From assembly GCF_014205295.1 (NCBI RefSeq), contig NZ_JACHNF010000001.1:6200001-6264000 (forward strand): DNA of 64,000 nucleotides. The letters run 5' to 3'. The position numbers were made by a program, and so were the translations under genes. Positions within the stretch are counted from its first letter, which is position 1, and each line of letters opens with the position of its first letter. Positions 23,117 to 32,444 of the stretch are shown here, piece by piece. This stretch comes from Kribbella solani (GTDB lineage Bacteria; Actinomycetota; Actinomycetes; Propionibacteriales; Kribbellaceae). Below the pieces are notes generated by a model. That model was not told the origin of the DNA. It ran no database searches and saw only the letters and a list, made by a program, of their open reading frames with translations.

Positions 23117-23155
23117 GCCCTCTGACCAGGCAAAACGCCTGAGTCAGAGGGCCTT
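23114..23155 (+). terminator. Terminator that originally followed att site 2
   Basis: AAGGCCCTCTGAC (23114-23126) pairs perfectly with GTCAGAGGGCCTT (23143-23155), a 13-bp stem whose loop contains a second short hairpin (CAGGC/GCCTG). It would stop transcription from the tRNA remnant and now terminates transcription leaving the IS. Its sequence differs from the terminators at att sites 1 and 3. Confidence 0.75.
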
Positions 23156-23757
23156 CGACTCGAACCGGATCCGCCAGGTACACACAGAAGTACACAAAGC
23201 CGGGCTGGGTCCAGAAGTATCCGCACAGGTGTAGGCCGCAACCGGTGTGCGAGCGTTGGCCCCTCCACGCGTGTATGAGCGCTCTCGGACTGTGACCGGA
23301 GTGCATGCCCTCGGAGAGCCTTGGAGCTGTCGGGCCGTGCTGGGGCTGCTCGTGGCCTCATCCTGGCGCCACTGGCCCTGCTGATATCCCTTGGCCCCAG
23401 GTCGGGCAAGGGCTCCGAATGGCACGGTTGCGGTCACGCTCGGGCGGTGGGGCCATCGTTGATGGCACCCGAGAAGAGCCCCAGGCCATTCCTAGGGCTC
23501 AGACGAGTGTCCGAGCCCTGTCTGCGCATGCCCGATTCTCTCGACGGATGCGCCAGATCGGGATGGATAGTGACGCCGCTGCTTGCCCTTGACTGGGCTG
23601 TGTACCGTCATCTGTGGCAAGGGGCCCGGGACCGTACCTGAGCATCCACCAGATCTCTTCGAGACACGGAGCGCGGGATTGTGCCTGCGCCACCGTCTCT
23701 GTCCCCGTACCTCGTTCCCGTCTTCGGGGTGTCATGCGCCGAGGCAGAAGGAAACCT
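23156..23757. other. 600-bp region without a supported gene
   Basis: I see no convincing gene here on either strand. TTGACT at 23588-23593 could be a -35 box for the gene that starts at 23758. The segment GTACACAGAAGTACACAAAG-like text near 23175-23200 resembles AAAGTACACAAAG near 33440, close to the other end of element 3. Confidence 0.35.
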
Positions 23758-24747
23758 GTGACGATCTATTCCCAGCACCCAAACCGTGGCAAGGTCCAGA
23801 TCCTCGCCACCTACCAAGGACCGAGCGGCGTCCTCTCCACAACGGTCACCAGCGTCGAAAACCAGGCTGTGGCCGGCCCAATCGTCGACGCGCTGAACCG
23901 CGTCTCGGCGTACACGACCGTGCCGGTAAGCGTCCAAGACGAGCGAGACGACCGCTACCGTCGTTATCCCACCGACCACATCGAGGCGCTCGTGGATCCG
24001 GAGGCCCGTCTCGCGCTGCGAGTCGGCGCGCATAGCCTCTGGTACCAGCACATCATGTTGCGTCTTGGCTATGCCCTCAAGGATCTGGACGAGGCGACAG
24101 CGTCCGCGCCACCGCCTGTGCGAGTCGCGGTCGCGGCTGAGCTGGAAGTCGAGGCGCGCGACCTAAGGCATGGGTTGGCCGAGTTTTCCGAGGGCGTGAG
24201 ACCACCTGACGATGCGACTCGCCGGATATGGGACAACGATGCGCCCTTCGTCACCTCGGAGGAGGCGTTGAGCGATGCGACTCGGCGGCGCCTGGACGAG
24301 CAAGAAAGCGAAGGGGATGCCGCGGATCGTCGCCGGGCGGTCGCCGATCTGCAACTGCTCTACGACGCGTACGTCAAGACCACCAGTACCGGAGCGCGAC
24401 TGGAGCTCGGCGAGTTCCTCGTCGAGGACGACCCTTGGGGCGACGAACGTGACAACTTCTTCCTAGATATGTCAGCGCCACTTCCGGATGAAGACTCGCC
24501 GCAGGACGCGTGGAGTATCGGCATCTACCGGTGGGTGCCCGACGACCCTGGCGAGGAGTACGGAGCAGCCTCCGGCGATTCAATCCTCGAGTGCCGCCGG
24601 TCGACCGCACCCGACCTCGATGAACTGGTCAACCTGCTGAACCTCAGCAACGGAGACGACGCCCAACTCGCAGCCTGGGCTGCGACCCCGGTGGGAGAAC
24701 CGCTTGGTGGTACCACCTTCGTCGTGACTGCTCGCTACACCGGCTGA
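23758..24747 (+). CDS. Protein of unknown function in defence island
   Basis: I choose GTG 23758 as start (AGAAGGAAACCT upstream), giving 329 residues. The protein begins VTIYSQHPNRGKVQILATYQ, has a mixed alpha/beta first part (~1-100), a helical acidic middle with many Asp/Glu/Arg (~110-230) and an end with DAWSIGIYRWVPDDPG and GTTFVVTARYTG. No signal peptide or membrane segment is visible, so it is cytosolic. I recognise no family. It lies between the IS and the DUF3644-like gene on the same strand as the restriction operon, so a link to defence is possible but unsupported. Confidence 0.65.
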   Translation: MTIYSQHPNRGKVQILATYQGPSGVLSTTVTSVENQAVAGPIVDALNRVSAYTTVPVSVQDERDDRYRRYPTDHIEALVDPEARLALRVGAHSLWYQHIMLRLGYALKDLDEATASAPPPVRVAVAAELEVEARDLRHGLAEFSEGVRPPDDATRRIWDNDAPFVTSEEALSDATRRRLDEQESEGDAADRRRAVADLQLLYDAYVKTTSTGARLELGEFLVEDDPWGDERDNFFLDMSAPLPDEDSPQDAWSIGIYRWVPDDPGEEYGAASGDSILECRRSTAPDLDELVNLLNLSNGDDAQLAAWAATPVGEPLGGTTFVVTARYTG

Positions 24748-25007
24748 TATCCCTACGGAGGGATCTGCGCGTCGTGCCGGAGCGCAGGCGGTTGCTGCGG
24801 CACGACGCGCCCCTCCTTGTACCCTACGTGGAGCTGACAGCCCTCCAATCGCCGGTGTTGTCGATGCAGGCTGAGTGGATGCCGGCCGGGATTTCGCGGT
24901 CGAGACCTGGCCATCACGCTCTCAATTCGTCGTGGGACACGGATATGCGCGCCGTCTGCAGCTTTCGAAGCATTCTCTCGAAGCGGCGTTCTGAATATGA
25001 TCGCTAG

Positions 25008-26099
25008 ATGGCGCGCCCTCCTCGATGGCAGTCGACGCTGGACGCCAGCGTCGAAGAAGCGTGTCTCGCGGTCCGGCTCTACAACGATCCGGCCGAGACC
25101 CGATCTTTCGAGGGCTTTGTCGTCCACATGCACCTCGCGTGGCTCTACCTCCTGCACGCGGAGTTCATCCGCGACCTTGTTGACTATCGATACTGGGATC
25201 CGAACCGCAAGAAGCGTCTGCTCAGGATCGATGGCGAACCGAAGATGTGGGAGTTGGAGCGCTGCCTACGTGAGCGTTGGCCCGACTCCGCAGATGTCGT
25301 ACGGGCGAACCTCAGCCTCTTCATCCGGCTCCGCAATCGCCTGGAACATCGTCACGCACATGCCGATGCAGCCCTCATGGTCACATTGTCCGGTCATGCG
25401 CACGCGCTCCTGATCAACTACGAGCAAGAGCTCACGAACCAGTTCGGAGACGATCGATCGCTGGCGCTCCGCCTTCGCATACCGCTCTTCGTGGGTACCT
25501 TCAGTCCGCAGGGCGAGCAAGCACTGAGAACTCTCCGTAAGACGCTGCCGGCCGACCTTCAGGGATTCATCACGGACTACGAATCTGGGTTGGCCGAGGC
25601 CACCGTCATTGATTCGCGGTACGAGTTCCGGCTTCGAGCGACGATCGAGCTCGCACCGAAGGATCCGGAGGCCATTGCCATTCAGTTCACCCGATATGAC
25701 GACCTGACCGATGTAGAACGTGCAGCAGTGGAGAAGATGGGTCGTAGAGGACAGGTGATCGTCCGGGACCGGAAGCAGCCCGTGTCAGGACTCGGAAGGT
25801 TGATGCCGAAGTCTGCTGCGGCCGAGGTTGAGTCAAGCATCCCGTTCGCGTTCAACCTGAATCACTTCGCCGCGGCCTGGAGGCGAGAACAAGTCCGGCC
25901 TCCATCCGGTGATCCACACCCGGACCGCACCAAACCGGACTTCTGCGAGTACGACGAGCCCACGAAGTCCTACCGATATACGAGAGCCTACGTGAACTAC
26001 CTCATCAAGAAGTGCGGCACCGCTGAAGGCTTCCAAGCTGTCACGGGCATGCCACCGCGGTTCCAGCCCGGCGCGGAAGGCAGGGCCGAGCTCGGCTGA
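25008..26099 (+). CDS. DUF3644-like protein
   Basis: The 363-residue protein begins with basic residues and has the stretch ASVEEACLAVRLYNDPAETR followed by FEGFVVHMHLAWLYLLHAEF, DGEPKMWELERCL and ANLSLFIRLRNRLEHRH. That set of motifs matches my memory of DUF3644, an all-helical domain whose R-x(4-6)-H motif (RNRLEH) recalls HEPN ribonucleases. The second half (~200-363) is unassigned. It stands 112 bp upstream of hsdM on the same strand. DUF3644 proteins are often found with restriction systems; function as an RNase is an inference. Confidence 0.62.
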   Translation: MARPPRWQSTLDASVEEACLAVRLYNDPAETRSFEGFVVHMHLAWLYLLHAEFIRDLVDYRYWDPNRKKRLLRIDGEPKMWELERCLRERWPDSADVVRANLSLFIRLRNRLEHRHAHADAALMVTLSGHAHALLINYEQELTNQFGDDRSLALRLRIPLFVGTFSPQGEQALRTLRKTLPADLQGFITDYESGLAEATVIDSRYEFRLRATIELAPKDPEAIAIQFTRYDDLTDVERAAVEKMGRRGQVIVRDRKQPVSGLGRLMPKSAAAEVESSIPFAFNLNHFAAAWRREQVRPPSGDPHPDRTKPDFCEYDEPTKSYRYTRAYVNYLIKKCGTAEGFQAVTGMPPRFQPGAEGRAELG

Positions 26100-26211
26100 C
26101 GCATCCGTGGTGAGATTTCCCGGCTGTGGTCTGCGGCGGCGAATCCTGTGTCATGTCGGCGCTCTCCTCCATACTTAGAGAGACCGACTCACTACGAAGG
26201 ACTCCATCTCT

Positions 26212-27726
26212 GTGACGATCACTCAGCAAGAGCTCGAATCCCGTCTGTTGGCCGCTGCTAACGCCCTCCGCGGGCCTGTGGACGCGGCCGACTTCAAGAC
26301 GTACGTCTTCCCGATGCTGTTCTGGAAGTGGATCAGCGACACCTGGGTCTACGAGCACGACGAGGCGATTGAAGAGTACGGAGATGACCTCGACGACGAG
26401 ATCGAGGCGGACTTCCATCGCTTCGAGATGCCCAAGGGTACGCTGTGGAGCGAAGCCACTGGGAAGACCGCCAACCTCGGTGCAGAGATCGTGAAGACGT
26501 TCCAGCGGATCGAGAAGGCGAACCCACGGTCGCTGGCCGGCATCTTCGGGGATGCTTCCTGGGGCAACAAAGAGCGGATCCCCGAGTCTGCGCTGCTGGG
26601 GCTGATCAAGGCGTTCAACCAGATCCGCCTCGACCCTTCGACGGTGTCCCACGACCTTCTCGGTGCTGGCTACGAGTACTTGCTGAAGAACTTTGCCGAC
26701 GAGTCTGGGAAGAGAGCGGGGGAGTTCTTCACGCCTCGAGAGGTGGTCAATCTTCTTGTCGGCATCCTGAACCCAGAGCCTGGCGAGTCTGTTTACGATC
26801 CGACGTGCGGTTCAGGTGGAATGCTCGTCGCGACCATCAATCAGCTTCGTGATGCTGGCAAGGATCATCGCACCCTGCGCGTCTACGGCCAGGAGATCAA
26901 CTTAACGACTTCGTCGATCGCGCGGATGAACCTGTTCCTGCACGAGATCGAAGACTTCGACATCAAGCGCGGAGACACCCTCCGCGCGCCCGCATTCAAA
27001 GACAGGAGCGGCGCGGTTCGGAGTTTCGACGTTGTCATCGCCAACCCCCCGTTCTCGCTGTCGAATTGGGGGGCCGATCGCTGGGAGTCCGACCCACGGG
27101 CGATCGGTGGGGTCCCGCCGGCACAGAACGGCGACTTCGCCTTCGTCCAGCACATGGTTTCGTCGATGAACTCCGGCATCGGTCGCGTGGGTGTCGTTAT
27201 GCCGCATGGGGTGCTGTTTCGCGGTAGCGCGGAGGCGAAGATCCGGCGGCGCCTCATCGAGGAGGATCTACTTGAGGCCGTCGTCGGTCTGCCGCCAAAC
27301 CTCTTCTACTCGACGTCGATCCCGGCTTGCTTGCTCATCTTCCGCGGCCAGAAGCTCGCTGAGCGCAAAGATCATGTGCTCTTCGTTGACGGTTCGGCCC
27401 GGTTCGACAAAGCGAAGAATCAGAACGTGATGTCTGATGGGCACATCACGGCACTCGTCGATGCCTACCGCACGGGCGAGGACCCTGATGGTGAAGGCGT
27501 CGCTGGGGTTCGGCTCGTACCGTTCGAGGAGATCGAGCGGAACAGTTTTGATCTGAATATCGGCCGTTACATTAAGGTCGCAGCCGAGGAGACCGCTGAT
27601 CTCGGTACGGCGCTGATCTCGTATGCCGACGCACGCCAGCATCGCATCGGCACGGAGGCCGTCATGTTCGGACGCCTCGTTGCAGCCGGTATTGACCTGA
27701 GCATGCTTGAGGCGTCCGATGAGTGA
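26212..27726 (+). CDS. hsdM: Type I restriction-modification system, methyltransferase subunit
   Basis: Starting at GTG 26212, this 504-residue protein has the N-terminal HsdM helical domain (~1-150) and an N6-adenine methyltransferase domain with motif I DPTCGSGGM (196-204) and motif IV NPPF (278-281), just after AGEFFTPREVV. It methylates adenine in a split recognition sequence as part of an M2S complex and, with HsdR, cuts unmodified DNA. It overlaps hsdS by 8 nt (ATGAGTGA). Length and motifs are complete. Confidence 0.95.
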   Translation: MTITQQELESRLLAAANALRGPVDAADFKTYVFPMLFWKWISDTWVYEHDEAIEEYGDDLDDEIEADFHRFEMPKGTLWSEATGKTANLGAEIVKTFQRIEKANPRSLAGIFGDASWGNKERIPESALLGLIKAFNQIRLDPSTVSHDLLGAGYEYLLKNFADESGKRAGEFFTPREVVNLLVGILNPEPGESVYDPTCGSGGMLVATINQLRDAGKDHRTLRVYGQEINLTTSSIARMNLFLHEIEDFDIKRGDTLRAPAFKDRSGAVRSFDVVIANPPFSLSNWGADRWESDPRAIGGVPPAQNGDFAFVQHMVSSMNSGIGRVGVVMPHGVLFRGSAEAKIRRRLIEEDLLEAVVGLPPNLFYSTSIPACLLIFRGQKLAERKDHVLFVDGSARFDKAKNQNVMSDGHITALVDAYRTGEDPDGEGVAGVRLVPFEEIERNSFDLNIGRYIKVAAEETADLGTALISYADARQHRIGTEAVMFGRLVAAGIDLSMLEASDE

Positions 27727-28936
27727 GTGGGAACTGGTACGCCTGGGCGACGTGACGTCTCAGATCCAAGACGTCGTAAAAGTCGCCCCCGGCGTCGAAT
27801 ACCCGCTTCTGGGCGTGAGATGGTACGCCGCCGGTCCATTCTTGCGTGAGGTCGTAACCTCGGATAACTCCAAGGCGACCCGCTTCTATCGTGCGCAGCC
27901 TGGACAATTTATCTACAACCGTATGTTCGCGTGGAAGGGATCCTTTGGGCTAGTAAATGCTGACCTGGATGGCTCCTACGTCTCAAATGAGTTCCCGTTG
28001 TTTGAATGTGACGCACGCCTGATGCCGGAGTTCTTGAAACTTCACTTCGGGCAGCCCTCAGTTTGGGCCGCCATCGAGCGAGTGAGCACCGGGACGACAG
28101 CCAGCCGAAATAGATGGAAGGAGTCGCAGTTCGGCGAGTACCAAGTCGCTCTCCCCTCTCGCGCTGAGCAGCGCCGCATCGTGGACATCATTGCGGCTCT
28201 GGATGCTCATATCGACGGGTTGGCGAGAGAAGTGGCCAAAGCTCGCCACCTTTTGCGGTGCTTGCTAGCAGACCATTTTGAGTCGGTCGCTGGTGACGAG
28301 ATTCCTATCGTCGACCTTTGCGCGCATGTAATTGGCGGTATCTGGGGTTCGCCTGAGGGCGAGAGCGAGGTTGACGTGCTCGCACTGGGTCCGCGAATTT
28401 ATAGTCCTGGCACGGCAGACTTTGTGACCGATGGTTCGCCAATGAGGTCGTTCTCACGGAAGCAGGTTGAGCCACGTCAGGTTCAACCGAACGATATCGT
28501 TCTGGAGCGGTCGGGTGGTTCACCAGAGCAGCCTGTCGGTCGGGTAGTGATTGCTGGAGAAGGGCTTCCTCCGTGTGTTCCTACCGATTTCCAGAGGCTC
28601 ATCAGACCTGATGCCGAAAAGATCGATCCTCGTTATCTCTTTTGGCGTCTCCAGCATGATTGGAACAGCGGAATAACACGTGCTTTCAGTCGTCGAACCA
28701 CCGGTATCACGAACCTCTCAGTCAAGGAGTACATCGCTCGCCAAGTGCCGGTTCCTGACCACGCAGTACAGGCGATGGTTATTTCCAGCTTCAACGCCGT
28801 CGCCCTGAGTATCGACGCGGCCGAGGCTGAGCGCATCTGTCTCCGCAACTTCCGGTCCTCCATCCTGGCCGCTCTGCTCAACCAGGAGATCGAGATTCCA
28901 GAGTCGTACGACGCCTTGCTGGAGGCAATGAGCTGA
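27719..28936 (+). CDS. hsdS: Type I restriction-modification system, specificity subunit
   Basis: The start ATG 27719 overlaps the hsdM stop. The 405-residue protein has the usual duplicated plan: a target recognition domain (~1-145) ending in PSRAEQRRIVDIIAALDAHI, a conserved coiled-coil spacer, a second recognition domain (~195-350) and a second spacer helix near the end (AVALSIDAAEAERICLRNFR). The two domains read the two halves of the DNA target. Codon use in this gene is noticeably more AT-tolerant than in hsdM, as is typical for the variable S subunit. The target sequence cannot be predicted from the sequence alone. Confidence 0.92.
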   Translation: MSEWELVRLGDVTSQIQDVVKVAPGVEYPLLGVRWYAAGPFLREVVTSDNSKATRFYRAQPGQFIYNRMFAWKGSFGLVNADLDGSYVSNEFPLFECDARLMPEFLKLHFGQPSVWAAIERVSTGTTASRNRWKESQFGEYQVALPSRAEQRRIVDIIAALDAHIDGLAREVAKARHLLRCLLADHFESVAGDEIPIVDLCAHVIGGIWGSPEGESEVDVLALGPRIYSPGTADFVTDGSPMRSFSRKQVEPRQVQPNDIVLERSGGSPEQPVGRVVIAGEGLPPCVPTDFQRLIRPDAEKIDPRYLFWRLQHDWNSGITRAFSRRTTGITNLSVKEYIARQVPVPDHAVQAMVISSFNAVALSIDAAEAERICLRNFRSSILAALLNQEIEIPESYDALLEAMS

Positions 28937-28937
28937 T

Positions 28938-31900
28938 ATGGGGTGGACAGAGGCCAGTACTATCCAACGATCGTTGCTCGAGTGGGCCGAGGAAGCCGGC
29001 TGGGAGTACATCCCGGGCGATGCGCTGCCTCGTGTCGCGCACGACGTCATCATCGAGGAATGGGCGTGTGGGGCATTACTTGCACTGAATCCGGATCTCG
29101 CTGGTGATCCCGAATCCGCGGAGCTGGTCCTTCACGAACTCAATCAGGCTGTGCTCGATGCCGCTAACGGGCTTGTTGCCGCCAATGAACGGTTGACCGT
29201 GATGCTGCGTGGCGACCACTCGTTCCCGACGATCGACGGGAAGCATGTGCCTCGTCGGCTCATTGACTTTGACGACCTGGAAAACAATCGATTCGTGGTC
29301 GCAGACGAGGTTACCATCACTGGTGCCGCCAAGCCGCGTCGTTTCGATATCGTCTACTACGTCAACGGTTACCCGCTAGTCGTCGCCGAAACGAAAACTC
29401 CCGTGAAGCACGCGGCATCCTGGGTGAATGCTGCCAAGGACATCTACGACATCTACGAAGAGGAGTGCCCGAACTTCTTTGTAACGAATGTCTTCAATGT
29501 TGCTACCGAAGGCCTCGAATTTCGGATGGCTCCCATCCGTGCCGTTCCTGATCCTGACTCGGAGATCTGGGCGCCGTGGGGCTCCACTGAAGACGATCCG
29601 AAGAAGATGACGGGCCCCGCACGTGTGGAGCGCGCAGCGAGGCTCTTGCTGCGGCCGGAGACGGTGTTGCCGATTCTGAAGGATCTGGTGATGTTTCGGC
29701 ACGCGCGGGACGCATCCGAGGTCGATGTGAAGCTTCTGCCGCGCTATCCACAGTTTGAGGCAGCTCTCGCGATCCATGACAAGGTGCTAGCTGACCGCCC
29801 CGGTGGGCTGATTTGGCATCACCAGGGGTCGGGGAAGACCGAGCTGATGGCGTTCGCAGCGGCTCGTCTGTTGCGCGACGATGCGGTGACAACGAAGTTC
29901 GGCAGCGCGCCGACGGTGATCGTGATAGCCGACCGGAAAGATCTGGTCCGGCAAACCGCAGAGATGTTCGAGACGGCCGGTATGCCACGGATGACCGTGC
30001 CCCGCAACCGGCGTGAGCTGCATTCTTTGCTCCGCAGTGGCGAGCCGGGCGTCGTCATCACGACGGTGCATAAGTTTGCTGAGGCCGGACACCTCAACGA
30101 TCGGTCGAACATTGTTGTGCTTGTCGACGAGGCACACAGGTCGCAGGAGGGGAAGCTCGGCGACGCCTGGCGTGCGGCGGTGCCAAACGCAAAGTTCTTC
30201 GGAGCGACAGGCACTGCCATCCAGGACAAGGATCGCTCGACTTTCAAACTGTTCGGTGATCCGTCGGATCCCGACTTCGTGATGTCGCGGTACACGCCTG
30301 AGCAGTCTATCGCCGACGGCTTCACGAAGCCGGTCGTTGTCGAGGGCCGAGCAGTGGGTTTCAACCTCGACAAGGAGGCCTTAGACGAGGCATTCGAGGA
30401 ACTAGCGGCCGAGGAAGATCTGGATGAGGACGACAAAGTCTATCTGTCTGGGAAGGCGTCGCATATCGAGACCATCCTCTCCAACCCGGAGCGGGTGGCG
30501 GCCGTTTGCGCTGACATCGTCGACCATTTTCTAACCTACGTTGCGCCACTCGGGCAGAAGGCGCAGGTAGTGGCGTACAACCAGCGCCTGGTTGTTGCCT
30601 ACGCGCGGGCTATTCAGGCTGAGCTTCACCGTCGGTCGGCCGTGATGCCGGACGGCCGAGGGCGCGAAGTCGGTGTGGTGATGCACGTCGCTGACTCCAA
30701 GGACACGCCGAAGGAGTACAAGCAGTACCTGCTAACTCCAGAGCAGGAGGAGGCGCTCAAGCGCCGCTTCAAGAAGGTCGATGATCCGATGTCGTTTGTC
30801 GTCGTCACTGCTAAGTGGATGACCGGCTTCAACGCGCCGATCGAGGGTGTGCTGTACCTCGACAAGCCGGCCAAAGAGACGAATCTCTTTCAGACCATCA
30901 CCCGTCCCAACCGGCCATGGAAGAACCCGATCACCGACCAGCGCAAGGACTACGGTCGTGTCGTCGACTACATCGGCCTCGCGAAGGCGATCGGTGTTGC
31001 GATCGCGGGACCGAAAGTGGGTACGGGCGAAGAGGGCGATCTCAACATCACTGACTCGTCGAAGTTGGCAGGGAAGTTCGTTGCCGACCTCACTCGTTTG
31101 CTACATCTGTTTGACGGCATTGACACGACAGACTCGTCATTCGCATCGCTTGCTGAGGCGTACGAGCGGATCCCCGACGGGAGTGCGCAGCGCACTGACT
31201 TCATTGAGACATACGTTGCTCTGCAGACCGTGTGGGAGTTTCTTGATCCGCACCCGATGCTTGTTCCGTTCAAGCAGCAGTACCATTGGCTCGCAAAGCT
31301 GTACGAGTCGATCCGACCAAAGGACGTAACCAAGGCGTTCCTGTGGGCTCGCCTCGGCGCCAAGACAACCGAGCTGATCCATGGGCATATGTCCGAGGTC
31401 AGCGTGAAGTCGATGCCGTCGAAGACGGTGACGCTGGACGCCGCCGGTCTGGCGCTGGTCAAGCGAATCGCGGAGCAACTGAGGCTTCCGGAACGAGAAC
31501 CGTCAGCGCAAGACGAAGGCGACATCTACCAGCAGGTTCTCGACTCGATTGAGGCGCGGATCAAGCGCCGCGCAGCCGAGACCGAGAGTCCGGTGTATCA
31601 GTCGCTGGCAGAGCGTATAGAGAAGTTGCGTGCCAAGGCGATCGAGAACGTCGAGGATTCGTTGGCGTTCCTCGAGGAGGCACTGCGAATCGCCCAGGAC
31701 GTCGTTGCCGCTGACCGTGCGGTTGAGGCAGGTGACGAGGAGGCGCTTAAGAGGTTGGCGGATCCGAAGAGCGGAGCTCTTACCCAGATCGTCGAACAGA
31801 ACACGCCACCTGGATTGCACAAGATCGTGCCGGACATCGTCTTTCGCATCGATCGCATCGTCATAGAGGTTGCCTACACCGGGTGGACCGACAGCGACGC

Positions 31901-32012
31901 CGGCGACAAGCGTGTCCGGCGTGAGCTCCGAACGGCCCTGAAGGAGTACGGTCTGCCGATCAAAGGGCAGCTTTTCGACCAGACGTACTCCTACATTCGC
32001 GAGAACTACTAA
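28938..32012 (+). CDS. hsdR: Type I restriction-modification system, endonuclease/translocase subunit
   Basis: The 1024-residue protein starts 1 nt after hsdS. It has an N-terminal PD-(D/E)XK nuclease (RRFDIVYYVNG with Asp137, then VVAETKTP with Glu151 and Lys153), a SF2 translocase with Walker A HHQGSGKTE (294-302), DEAH (397-400) and later motifs (TGTAIQ, FVVVTAKWMTGFNAPIEG, TRPNRPW), and a helical C-terminus that contacts HsdM. It pulls DNA past the bound complex and cuts when blocked. All motifs are intact, so the system is probably active. A 12-bp hairpin terminates the operon. Confidence 0.95.
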   Translation: MGWTEASTIQRSLLEWAEEAGWEYIPGDALPRVAHDVIIEEWACGALLALNPDLAGDPESAELVLHELNQAVLDAANGLVAANERLTVMLRGDHSFPTIDGKHVPRRLIDFDDLENNRFVVADEVTITGAAKPRRFDIVYYVNGYPLVVAETKTPVKHAASWVNAAKDIYDIYEEECPNFFVTNVFNVATEGLEFRMAPIRAVPDPDSEIWAPWGSTEDDPKKMTGPARVERAARLLLRPETVLPILKDLVMFRHARDASEVDVKLLPRYPQFEAALAIHDKVLADRPGGLIWHHQGSGKTELMAFAAARLLRDDAVTTKFGSAPTVIVIADRKDLVRQTAEMFETAGMPRMTVPRNRRELHSLLRSGEPGVVITTVHKFAEAGHLNDRSNIVVLVDEAHRSQEGKLGDAWRAAVPNAKFFGATGTAIQDKDRSTFKLFGDPSDPDFVMSRYTPEQSIADGFTKPVVVEGRAVGFNLDKEALDEAFEELAAEEDLDEDDKVYLSGKASHIETILSNPERVAAVCADIVDHFLTYVAPLGQKAQVVAYNQRLVVAYARAIQAELHRRSAVMPDGRGREVGVVMHVADSKDTPKEYKQYLLTPEQEEALKRRFKKVDDPMSFVVVTAKWMTGFNAPIEGVLYLDKPAKETNLFQTITRPNRPWKNPITDQRKDYGRVVDYIGLAKAIGVAIAGPKVGTGEEGDLNITDSSKLAGKFVADLTRLLHLFDGIDTTDSSFASLAEAYERIPDGSAQRTDFIETYVALQTVWEFLDPHPMLVPFKQQYHWLAKLYESIRPKDVTKAFLWARLGAKTTELIHGHMSEVSVKSMPSKTVTLDAAGLALVKRIAEQLRLPEREPSAQDEGDIYQQVLDSIEARIKRRAAETESPVYQSLAERIEKLRAKAIENVEDSLAFLEEALRIAQDVVAADRAVEAGDEEALKRLADPKSGALTQIVEQNTPPGLHKIVPDIVFRIDRIVIEVAYTGWTDSDAGDKRVRRELRTALKEYGLPIKGQLFDQTYSYIRENY

Positions 32013-32082
32013 GTCAGTCTTGACCTGACTGCCGGCTGTCGACGTTGGAAGCCGCCCAGGTTGCGGCGATGGCAGCGATATG

Positions 32083-32117
32083 AAGCCAGGTAGTTGCAAC
32101 AAGCCACTACCTGGCTT
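32083..32117 (+). terminator. Terminator after hsdR
   Basis: AAGCCAGGTAGT (32083-32094) and ACTACCTGGCTT (32106-32117) form a perfect 12-bp stem with an 11-nt loop, followed by CTT. It ends the hsdMSR operon and may also stop the convergent small gene. Confidence 0.75.
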
Positions 32118-32133
32118 CTTGGACGTCTGCCCC

Positions 32134-32304
32134 TCAACGGTGCTCGTGGTCGGGGAGGACTGTGCTGCCGCCGTGCCACCATGTGCTGCATGTGGGGCAC
32201 TTGATCTTCCAGTCGTCGGAGCCCGGGATTGGGATCATGCGCCCAACGTTCTCGCCGCTCGATGGGCACAGTCGATCCGTGGTCTTGGAACTCCCGTCGC
32301 TCAT
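32134..32304 (-). CDS. Small putative zinc-ribbon protein
   Basis: From ATG 32304, which has GAAAGG 6 nt upstream, this frame encodes 56 residues: MSDGSSKTTDRLCPSSGEN, then DDWKIKCPTCSTWWHGGSTV and a His-rich end. CxxSxE, CPTC and nearby His residues could bind zinc. It is convergent with hsdR. Similar short CPxC proteins are common in actinobacteria. Real translation is plausible but unproven. Confidence 0.45.
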   Translation of the reverse strand: MSDGSSKTTDRLCPSSGENVGRMIPIPGSDDWKIKCPTCSTWWHGGSTVLPDHEHR

Positions 32305-32444
32305 GTTCATCCTTTCGTCGGCAGCAGTGGTCACTCGAGTGCGAGATATCAGGCTGAGGTGGCTGTCAATCTGTGCACCGATCCTGGCCAACAGCTGAAG
32401 AGCATCGCGCGTAGCCAGGGTATCTGGGGATCAGGCGATTGGAC

